Positions 1 to 5,393 of a stretch of DNA of 6,287 nt are shown here, in pieces. Under the pieces are notes generated by a model. That model was not told the origin of the DNA. It saw only the letters and a program-made list of their open reading frames with translations, and did not search any database. Made by a program: the position numbers and the translations under genes. This DNA is from Candidatus Omnitrophota bacterium. Its GTDB lineage: Bacteria; Omnitrophota; Gorgyraeia; Gygaellales; Profunditerraquicolaceae. Every line of letters begins with the position of its first letter. The stretch's first letter is position 1. Location: contig JAUYDQ010000006.1 of the NCBI GenBank assembly GCA_030691725.1, positions 1-6,287 on the forward strand. Reading direction: 5' to 3'.

Positions 1-161
1 TGCATAGCATCATCAAAAGCCCCTACTCCCGGTAAGACTACTTTGTCACAAGTCTTGATGTCAACAGGCTTATTAGTTACTATAGTTTTTGCTCCCATAG
101 ACTCAAGCGCCTTTTGCACACTATGAATATTGCCCATGCCGTAGTCAATTATGGCAATCAT
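1..161 (-). CDS. hisH: Imidazole glycerol phosphate synthase, glutamine amidotransferase subunit HisH (N-terminal 53 residues only)
   Basis: This is the start of HisH, the class I glutaminase that releases ammonia from glutamine and passes it to HisF, which makes imidazoleglycerol phosphate and AICAR in the histidine pathway. The ATG lies at 159-161 and the gene runs off the left edge. The 53 visible residues open with [14 protein letters not shown], the typical first strand and loop of HisH, and include PGVGAF near residues 44-49, the oxyanion-strand motif of this amidotransferase family. The nucleophilic Cys and the His/Glu pair lie outside the window. The start follows the hisB stop by 42 bases, almost all of it an ACTAGTAA repeat, and no purine-rich Shine-Dalgarno sequence is visible upstream. 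The place directly after hisD and hisB supports a his operon. Identity is clear from the motifs; the intactness of the rest cannot be judged. Confidence 0.93.
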   Translation of the reverse strand, partial: MIAIIDYGMGNIHSVQKALESMGAKTIVTNKPVDIKTCDKVVLPGVGAFDDAM

Positions 162-168
162 ATTATTT

Positions 169-202
169 AGTAACTAGTAAACTAGTAACAAGTAACTAGT
201 AA
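169..202. repeat. ACTAGTAA short tandem repeat filling the hisB-hisH gap
   Basis: The 34 bases contain three exact copies of ACTAGTAA at 173-180, 181-188 and 195-202. The 12-mer AGTAACTAGTAA occurs twice, at 169-180 and 191-202. The first two units abut, and the third is offset by a six-base spacer. On the transcribed strand it reads as TTACTAGT units, rich in stop codons. It takes up nearly all of the 42-base gap and sits where a Shine-Dalgarno sequence for hisH would be expected. CTAG, which occurs three times here, is usually under-represented in bacterial genomes. Function unknown; slippage-derived sequence or a dispersed intergenic repeat are both possible. Confidence 0.85.
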
Positions 203-203
203 T

Positions 204-800
204 TTAATCGATAACGCCCTTCGTAGAAGGTATCCCTTTTCTACGCGGGTCAATTTGCGTGGCTTGATCCAAAGCTATACCTAAGGCCTTAAAGATGGGT
301 TCTAAAATAATATGCAAATCTAAACTTAAAGGCTTAATTGTTATATCTAAATTCATACCTAAATGTTTGGCAAAGGAATCAAAAAAATGCTCAGCATCAT
401 CAAACTTATATCCATCTTTTTCACATGATATCCCAGTAGAATCGGGCCTATACCAACCCCTACCACTGATATCCACTACTACATTAGCCACTACATTTTC
501 CATCGGTACAGAAGCAGAGCTAAATCTTCGGATCCCTTCTTTATTTCCCAAAGCTTTTTTAAATGCCTCACCCAATACAATACCAACATCTTCATTAGTA
601 TGGTGTATATCTATCTTCAAATCTCCTTTGGCAGTTATGTCTAAATCAAATAAGCCGTGAAAAACAAATAATTCCAGCATGTGGTCTAAGATACCTATGC
701 CGGTATTTATCTTGGATTTGCCGCTTCCATCAATATTTAATTTTACTGATATATCTGTTTCCTTGGTTTTTCTTTTTAGTGTCGCTGTTCTCTTTCTCAT
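204..800 (-). CDS. hisB: Imidazoleglycerol-phosphate dehydratase HisB (stand-alone, divergent active site)
   Basis: HisB removes water from imidazoleglycerol phosphate to give imidazole acetol phosphate, using a two-manganese centre in the cytoplasm. At 198 residues it matches the usual stand-alone dehydratase, with no fused phosphatase domain. Family landmarks are in order: RxAxxxRxTxET at the N-terminus, TGIGILDHML at 33-42, HHTNED at 66-71, DISGR at 110-114, EHFF at 137-140, FKAL at 170-173 and PSTKGV at 191-196. Several normally conserved spots differ: the usual PMDE is PMEN (99-102), the usual TLH is NLD (150-152), and the second HHxxE motif reads HIILE (163-167), so its second His is Ile. 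The first motif, the DHM His and the EHFF His are intact. The ATG at 798-800 is preceded by a weak GGAAAG about nine bases upstream, and no in-frame earlier start exists before the repeat. It lies between hisD and hisH, which supports the histidine role. The family call is firm; full catalytic activity is less certain. Confidence 0.93.
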   Translation of the reverse strand: MRKRTATLKRKTKETDISVKLNIDGSGKSKINTGIGILDHMLELFVFHGLFDLDITAKGDLKIDIHHTNEDVGIVLGEAFKKALGNKEGIRRFSSASVPMENVVANVVVDISGRGWYRPDSTGISCEKDGYKFDDAEHFFDSFAKHLGMNLDITIKPLSLDLHIILEPIFKALGIALDQATQIDPRRKGIPSTKGVID

Positions 801-822
801 ATGCGCTCGCTTTCCATCCCCT

Positions 823-884
823 TTGGGGACACCCTTCCGATTGGATTCAAAGACGTCCCCCGATGGGGTCGGTGCCTGTCCCTA
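823..884 (-). repeat. REP-like interspersed repeat, copy 1 (hisD-hisB gap)
   Basis: This 62-base block matches 4864-4925 at 56 of 62 positions without gaps and in the same orientation. On the minus strand it starts with TAGGGACAGG, and that TAG is the hisD stop codon (882-884). It carries GTCCCT or GTCCCC boxes at 878-883 and 855-860 and GGGGAC at 825-830. Internal CCCC/GGGG pairings could form small hairpins, and its left edge merges into the palindrome TCCCCTTTGGGGA at 817-829, just upstream of hisB. Such GGGACAGGCACC-type sequences resemble repeats mobilised by REP-associated tyrosine transposases (Y1_Tnp/RAYT); no transposase is in the window, so this origin is inferred. Confidence 0.85.
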
Positions 885-2105
885 AAATCTTATTTTGACT
901 GAATCTAAATGTTTATCTAAACCTTCGATACTAGCGATCTTTTCTAAAGGCTCTTTTATTTTATCTAAGGCCTTACGCGAATAACCAATAATATGGCTGC
1001 TTTTCATAAAATCAAATACTGAAAGCCCAGAAAAGAACCTTGCAGTGCCGCCTGTCGGCAAAACATGGCTGGGCCCTGCTACATAATCTCCTACTGCAGT
1101 AGGACTATACGGACCTAAGAATATCGCCCCTGCATTTTTTATTCCTTTTATTAGCCTTTGCGGATTCCTCACCAGGATTTCCAGGTGTTCAGGAGCAATT
1201 TTATTGGTAATATCAATTCCTTGCTGGAGATTCTTAGTTAGAATAATAAAGCCGGGGTTATCACCGCATTGCGACTTAACCTCTTTGGCTAAACTCTTAG
1301 AATTAGTAATCAACACAGCCAGCCCTCCGGCATGTTCTGTCTGCGCCTTAAGATCAGCAATAATAAATTTAGGGTCGCTGTAGCGATTAGCAATAATAAC
1401 TAGTTCTGTTGGGCCAGCAATCATATCAATATCTACCAAGCCAAACACCTGTCTTTTTGCTTCGCTTACATAAATATTGCCCGGCCCGATTATCTTATCA
1501 ACGCGGGGGATGGTTTTAGTTCCATGGGCTAATGCTGCAATACCCTGAGCACCTCCTACGCGATAAATTTCATCTACCTTAAGAAGGTCTGCTACTACAA
1601 GAATGTGAGGATTTATAAACCCATGCTTGTCAGGCGGACTAACCAAAATTATTTTCTTAACTTGCGCCATTTTTGCGGGAAGCACCGTCATGTAAACAGT
1701 AGAAACCAGAGGCGCTGTCCCTGCAGGTATATATATACCCACTTTATCCAGAGGCGTATAGTTCTCACCTAAAATAACCCCGTCGCTATCCTTCATCCTC
1801 CAGGATTTTTTTATGGTTTTACGATAAAACCGATTTATATTTTCAATGATAATCTTCAGGCTTGATACAAAATTAGGGCTTATATTTTGATAGGCACCGC
1901 TGATTTCTATTTCAGAAACCTTAAGTTGCCTTGGAGATAACTTAACACCGTCAAATTTCCGGGTATACTTTATGAGCGCCTCATCGCCAAAGAGACGCAC
2001 ATCATCAATGATCTGCCTTACTTTCTCTTCGACGCGCCTGGATTTGATAAACCCTCGGTTATAAATCCTCTCTAATTTTTTGCTGGTAAACCGTATTATT
2101 TTCAC
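882..2105 (-). CDS. hisD: Histidinol dehydrogenase HisD
   Basis: HisD catalyses the last two steps of histidine synthesis, oxidising L-histidinol through histidinal to L-histidine with two NAD+ and one zinc. The 407-residue protein is slightly short of the usual 425-440. Expected catalytic features are all present: the GIYIPAGTAPLVSTVYM substrate/NAD region (123-139), GGAQGIAALA (184-193), IGPGNIYV (206-213), DMIAGPTE (227-234), the zinc ligands Gln255 and His258 in QTEH, the catalytic pair Glu306-His307 in APEHLE, Asp340 in VGDYVAGPSHVLPT and His399 in EGLDKH. The start is GTG (2103-2105), chosen because the preceding GAAGGG/AAGG gives a good ribosome site and the N-terminus aligns with the family. 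That ribosome site and the first two bases of the start codon lie inside an inverted repeat. The stop TAG is the first triplet of a repeat element, only eight residues after the last zinc ligand, so a few terminal residues may have been lost. Confidence 0.97.
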   Translation of the reverse strand: MKIIRFTSKKLERIYNRGFIKSRRVEEKVRQIIDDVRLFGDEALIKYTRKFDGVKLSPRQLKVSEIEISGAYQNISPNFVSSLKIIIENINRFYRKTIKKSWRMKDSDGVILGENYTPLDKVGIYIPAGTAPLVSTVYMTVLPAKMAQVKKIILVSPPDKHGFINPHILVVADLLKVDEIYRVGGAQGIAALAHGTKTIPRVDKIIGPGNIYVSEAKRQVFGLVDIDMIAGPTELVIIANRYSDPKFIIADLKAQTEHAGGLAVLITNSKSLAKEVKSQCGDNPGFIILTKNLQQGIDITNKIAPEHLEILVRNPQRLIKGIKNAGAIFLGPYSPTAVGDYVAGPSHVLPTGGTARFFSGLSVFDFMKSSHIIGYSRKALDKIKEPLEKIASIEGLDKHLDSVKIRF

Positions 2106-2155
2106 CCCGCCCTTCCTTCCCTATCTATACCCCAGCCCTTTAAGAAGGGCGGGGT
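2104..2155 (-). promoter_or_regulatory. Three-segment palindrome between alaS and hisD that can mask the hisD start
   Basis: On the transcribed strand three segments follow the alaS stop codon. Segment 1 (2155 to 2144) reads ACCCCGCCCTTC. Segment 2 (2140 to 2129) reads AAGGGCTGGGGT. Segment 3 (2115 to 2104) reads GAAGGGCGGGGT. Segments 1 and 3 are a perfect 12-base inverted repeat. Segments 1 and 2 can instead form an 11-pair stem with a CTTA loop and one bulged T. Segment 3 contains the hisD Shine-Dalgarno region and the first two bases of its GTG start, so pairing 1:3 should block initiation and pairing 1:2 should free it. There is no T-run after either stem, so an ordinary terminator is unlikely. 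The pairing is seen in the sequence; the switch behaviour is inferred, and a plain palindromic repeat is the alternative. Confidence 0.6.
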
Positions 2156-4780
2156 TCATTTTAAATTAACGATTATATTTTTCAGTTCCTGGAAGGCTTT
2201 TTCTAAATTTTCCGGTTTGTTCCCGCCTGCCTGAGCAAAATCTTTCCTTCCGCCTCCGCTACCGCCAATTACCTTGGCGACTGCCCGAATTAATATTGAT
2301 GCGTCCAGTCCTCTTGCAAGTAAATCAGGAGTTATACCGATTACCAATAAAGCCCTGGGGCCGTCTTGTGAGGCCAGGGCAATAACAGTATTGTTTGTTT
2401 GCTGTTTAACCATATCTACAGCTCTACGCAATAAATCCATATCCCTATTATTCTCAATTGCTGTGATGATATTAATATTATTTATTGCTTCGGCCTTTTT
2501 AAGTAATATCGGTATCGACTCTTGTATATTATCTAATTTCTGAGAATGAAGTTGTTTTTCTATCTCCTTGGTATAGGCGAGCCCCTTCTTCAACTCAGCT
2601 ATTATATTCTCTTTAGGGACGTTTAAAACTGAAGAAACATCCGAAATAAGGCGCTGCTGATCTTCTATCATTTTATAGGCAAAAGTTCCTGTTACCGCCT
2701 CTATCCTTCGTACTCCGCTTGCCACAGAACCTTCCTGGATTATCTTAAAAATACCGATTGAGCCGGTAGAATCCAGGTGCGTTCCGCCGCACAGTTCTTT
2801 GGAAAAATCACCTACTAAGACCATACGTACTTTAGTTTCGTACTTTTCTCCAAAAAATGCCAATGCCCCTTGTTTTTTAGCTTCTGAAAGGGTCATCATT
2901 TTGGTTTTAAGGCTATCATTATTTATTATGTAGCTATTGACTATCTCTTCTATTCTATCGATTTCGTCTCTGGTGATATCTTTGAAGTGCGTAAAGTCAA
3001 AACGCAATCTATCGAAAGCGACCAAAGAACCCTGTTGCTGCACATGAACTCCTAAAACTTTTCTTAAGGCAGCCTGTAAAAGATGTGTGGCACTATGATT
3101 TCTGGCTATGGATAGCCTGCGCTCAATATCAACACAGGATTTTAATTCATCGCTGGTTTTAAAGCTACCATCTTTGACTATGCCCTCATGTACAATTACC
3201 TTATCAAATTTCTGGGTGTCTGTTACTTGAAAAATATTCTTTCCTTTTACTAATTCGCCTGTATCACCAACCTGACCGCCCGATTCAGGATAAAACACTG
3301 TTTTATCTAAAATTATCTTGGCTTCTTCGCCTTTAGTTATTTTTTTTACAGGGGCATTCTCTTTAATAATCTTGAGGATCTTTGCTTTAGCCTCGTATTT
3401 TGCGTAACCTGAGAAATTAGTCTTGGCGCCTGCTAAATGCAGGTCTTTAATATCAAAGACATCTCCCTTCATTGCGCTCTGCAACTTGGAACGATTTTTC
3501 TGTTCCTCTAATTCTTTATTAAATGTCTCTTGAGAAATCTGAATATTGTGTTTATCCAGCCAATCTTGAGTAAGCTCAAGCGGTATTCCGTAAGTATCAT
3601 AAAGCACAAAGGCGATTTTACCCACTTGATCCGGATCGGGCTTATTGATAAAAACATTAAACTTTTCGTTAAATAAATTTTCACTTGAATGAAAAGTAGA
3701 GATAAAACTTTTTTCCTCGGCTAAAATAATTTCTGAAATGTTTTCCCTGCGCCGCAACAATTCCGGATAAGGAACTTTCATTATCTGGGCTACGATCGGA
3801 ACCAATTTATATAGAAATGGTTTTTCTATTCGCATTCCCCACAAATGCATCCTGCTTCTGCGAATCAACTTTCTGACCACATATCCGCGGCCATCATTTG
3901 ATGGCAATACGCCATCTGAAATCGCAAATATAATAGCACGGATGTGGTCGGCAACAGCATAAATCAATTCTTTTTTAGTGGCACCTACGCCGCTTTCTAC
4001 ATTTGCTGTAATTTCTCTTACTATCGGTTGAAATAAATCTGTTTCAAAATTATTTGATTTTCCCTGTATTACCGCTGTTAGCCTCTCCAACCCCATACCG
4101 GTATCTATATTTTTCTTGGGCAATGGTTCTAATTTTCCACCTTCCTTACGGTTAAACTGTGTAAATACCAGATTCCACACCTCTACAAACCTACCGCAGT
4201 TACAGGCGGGGCCGCAATCAGGTCTTCCGCAACCCACAGCATTACCCTGGTCAAAAAATATCTCAGAACACGGCCCGCAAGGTCCATTGGGGCCCTTAGT
4301 TTTTGCTTCAGAAGGCCAGAAATTTTCTTTATCACCTAATTTTATAATCTTATTTTCAGGAACCTTTATTTTACCCTTCCATATTTTATATGCCTCATCA
4401 TCGTCTTTATATATAGAAACCCAAAGCCGTTCTTTTGCAATCTTAAGTTCATCTGTCAGGAATTCCCAGGCGAAGGATATTGCCTCTTCCTTAAAATAAT
4501 CTCCAAATGAGAAATTCCCCAGCATTTCAAAAAACGTATGGTGCCCGGGAGTTTTACCTACTTTATCTAAATCGTCGGTACGTAAACAACGTTGAGCTGT
4601 GGCTACGCGGGTAAAACCAGATAGATAGCCTAAGAATTGCCTTTTAAATTGATTCATCCCTGCGGGCGTAAATAATACAGTAGGATCATCTTTGGGAACA
4701 AGCGAATCGCTATCTACAATTTTGTGTTTTTCGGCTTTAAAGAAATCCAGAAATTTCTGTCTTAATATATCCGCTTTCAT
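2156..4780 (-). CDS. alaS: Alanyl-tRNA synthetase AlaS (full length)
   Basis: AlaRS attaches alanine to tRNA-Ala in the cytoplasm and hydrolyses mischarged Ser- and Gly-tRNA-Ala. The 874 residues match the normal bacterial length and domain order. The class II aminoacylation core covers about 1-240, with the TPAGMNQFK segment (38-46), RCLRTDDLDKVGKTPGHH (64-81), FFEMLGNFSFGDYFK (83-97) and motif 3 GMGLERL (228-234). A Cys-rich insertion follows CGPCSEI (168-174), with Cys184, 189, 193 and 195, possibly binding zinc. The tRNA-binding helical region continues to about 440. The editing domain has the HxxxH pair His562/His566 and the CxxxH pair Cys664/His668, so editing should be intact. The C-Ala domain ends with GGSGGGRKDFAQAGG (839-853). 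The ATG at 4778-4780 has TGAGG eight bases upstream and an N-terminus that fits the family. It follows recX, as in many bacteria, and is followed by hisD after 50 bases. No sign of decay. Confidence 0.99.
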   Translation of the reverse strand: MKADILRQKFLDFFKAEKHKIVDSDSLVPKDDPTVLFTPAGMNQFKRQFLGYLSGFTRVATAQRCLRTDDLDKVGKTPGHHTFFEMLGNFSFGDYFKEEAISFAWEFLTDELKIAKERLWVSIYKDDDEAYKIWKGKIKVPENKIIKLGDKENFWPSEAKTKGPNGPCGPCSEIFFDQGNAVGCGRPDCGPACNCGRFVEVWNLVFTQFNRKEGGKLEPLPKKNIDTGMGLERLTAVIQGKSNNFETDLFQPIVREITANVESGVGATKKELIYAVADHIRAIIFAISDGVLPSNDGRGYVVRKLIRRSRMHLWGMRIEKPFLYKLVPIVAQIMKVPYPELLRRRENISEIILAEEKSFISTFHSSENLFNEKFNVFINKPDPDQVGKIAFVLYDTYGIPLELTQDWLDKHNIQISQETFNKELEEQKNRSKLQSAMKGDVFDIKDLHLAGAKTNFSGYAKYEAKAKILKIIKENAPVKKITKGEEAKIILDKTVFYPESGGQVGDTGELVKGKNIFQVTDTQKFDKVIVHEGIVKDGSFKTSDELKSCVDIERRLSIARNHSATHLLQAALRKVLGVHVQQQGSLVAFDRLRFDFTHFKDITRDEIDRIEEIVNSYIINNDSLKTKMMTLSEAKKQGALAFFGEKYETKVRMVLVGDFSKELCGGTHLDSTGSIGIFKIIQEGSVASGVRRIEAVTGTFAYKMIEDQQRLISDVSSVLNVPKENIIAELKKGLAYTKEIEKQLHSQKLDNIQESIPILLKKAEAINNINIITAIENNRDMDLLRRAVDMVKQQTNNTVIALASQDGPRALLVIGITPDLLARGLDASILIRAVAKVIGGSGGGRKDFAQAGGNKPENLEKAFQELKNIIVNLK

Positions 4781-4788
4781 AAATTAAA

Positions 4789-4793
4789 CCTCA
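4789..4793 (-). promoter_or_regulatory. alaS Shine-Dalgarno sequence at the edge of the repeat element
   Basis: On the minus strand TGAGG lies eight bases upstream of the alaS ATG, a normal spacing, and supports that start. It directly abuts the outer GTCCCT box (4793-4798) of the repeat-rich gap, sharing one base with it, so the ribosome site and the end of the presumed element are joined. Confidence 0.7.
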
Positions 4794-4925
4794 GGGACGT
4801 TTCCCTTTCTAATCAAGGACTCTTTCCTGCTCCAAAGCAAGGAGTGTCCCTGAAGGGTGCCTCTTGGGGACACCCTTCCGATTGCCTTCAAAGACGTCCC
4901 TCGATGGGAACGGGGCCTGTCCCTA
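4793..4925 (-). repeat. Compound palindromic element filling the recX-alaS gap (MITE/REP-like)
   Basis: These 133 bases are bounded on the minus strand by TAGGGAC at one end and GTCCCT at the other, giving short six-base terminal inverted repeats. Inside are further GTCCCT boxes (plus-strand 4846-4851 and 4896-4901) and a GGGGAC (4866-4871). Several hairpins are possible: GAAGGGTG with CACCCTTC (4852-4859 and 4871-4878), the competing GTGTCCC with GGGACAC (4844-4850 and 4867-4873), and a bulged stem at 4819-4845 with a four-base TTGG loop. The right-hand 62 bases recur in the hisD-hisB gap, while the rest is unique within this window. The upstream stop codon and the downstream ribosome site both sit at its edges. 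It encodes no protein that I can see. A non-autonomous mobile repeat is the best reading, but its limits are estimated. Confidence 0.55.
4864..4925 (-). repeat. REP-like interspersed repeat, copy 2 (recX-alaS gap)
   Basis: This is the second copy of the 62-base block at 823-884, with six substitutions and no gaps. On the minus strand it begins with TAGGGACAGG, and the TAG is the recX stop codon (4923-4925), the same placement as copy 1 has relative to hisD. Identity to copy 1 stops just left of position 4864, where this copy continues into further palindromic sequence and copy 1 runs into the hisB leader. Copy 1 may therefore be a shorter version of the same element. Confidence 0.85.
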
Positions 4926-5393
4926 TTCTTCGTGAGTTAAGGCATCAATAACTACTTCAGGGGAGAAACCGCGGCGTAAAAGATATGCATAAACACGCCT
5001 TCTTGCTTTTTGCGGATCATAACCCTTTAATTTATTCAGTCTATCTTTGGCAATACTTGCAACTATTTCTTCTTCAGGGTAATCTTTTTTTATTTCGTTG
5101 ATCTGGCTATCTATAATTGCCTTATCAATACCCTTTATTATTAGTTCTTGTTTTAGCCTTCTTGTTCCTAAAGGTCTTTTTACGCGTGACTCAGTCCAGA
5201 TTTTAGCAAAATATTTATCGTCAATAAACCCTTTGTCTTTTAAAAAAGATAACGTCCTTTCTATTATCTGGGTATTAAACTTTTTCTTTTCGAGACGCTG
5301 GCGGAGCTCATTCTCGCTACGCAGTCTAAATTTAAGCAACAAAAAAGCATAATTTTTTGCTTTTTGGAGTAAATCTATATTTTTGCTATTCAC
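4923..5393 (-). CDS. recX: Regulatory protein RecX
   Basis: RecX binds RecA filaments and modulates, mostly inhibits, recombinase and coprotease activity. The 156 residues are all-helical and basic, typical in length, and show the family's repeated three-helix modules: [17 protein letters not shown] (23-39), [16 protein letters not shown] with [14 protein letters not shown] (51-89), and a final module with [19 protein letters not shown] (130-148). The start is GTG at 5391-5393, inside the last codons of the protease gene. The overlap is eight bases, with no Met codon in the first module that could serve instead and no strong Shine-Dalgarno sequence close by, so coupling to the upstream gene is likely. 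The TAG stop is formed by the start of the repeat that fills the gap before alaS. recX next to alaS is a widespread gene order, but recA is not the immediate upstream neighbour here. RecX is a weakly conserved family; the motif pattern and neighbourhood together make the call firm. Confidence 0.92.
   Translation of the reverse strand: MNSKNIDLLQKAKNYAFLLLKFRLRSENELRQRLEKKKFNTQIIERTLSFLKDKGFIDDKYFAKIWTESRVKRPLGTRRLKQELIIKGIDKAIIDSQINEIKKDYPEEEIVASIAKDRLNKLKGYDPQKARRRVYAYLLRRGFSPEVVIDALTHEE

Noticed and set aside
797..817. Six-codon minus-strand ORF whose TGA overlaps the hisB ATG, suggesting a leader peptide
   Set aside because: Its ATG has no ribosome site at workable spacing and the peptide has no histidine codons, so a his attenuator leader is not supported.
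679..885. Plus-strand open frame of 68 residues over the hisB start and repeat copy 1
   Set aside because: It crosses the hisB N-terminus and the repeat, no protein family is recognisable, and its end simply falls at the repeat boundary.
2104..2155. Rho-independent terminator after alaS
   Set aside because: Neither alternative stem is followed by a T-run on either strand, and hisD continues directly downstream.
4116..4499. Plus-strand open frame of 127 residues opposite alaS
   Set aside because: It is antisense to the conserved AlaRS catalytic core and has no recognisable family features; it reflects the codon pattern of alaS.
4793..4925. T-box leader or other riboswitch upstream of alaS
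   Set aside because: The gap is only about 140 bases, no T-box core sequence or antiterminator-like element is recognisable, and it matches a repeat found before an unrelated gene.
823..4925. CRISPR array or composite transposon bounded by the two 62-base repeats
   Set aside because: There are only two copies, about 4 kb apart in the same orientation, with housekeeping genes between and no transposase or regular spacers.
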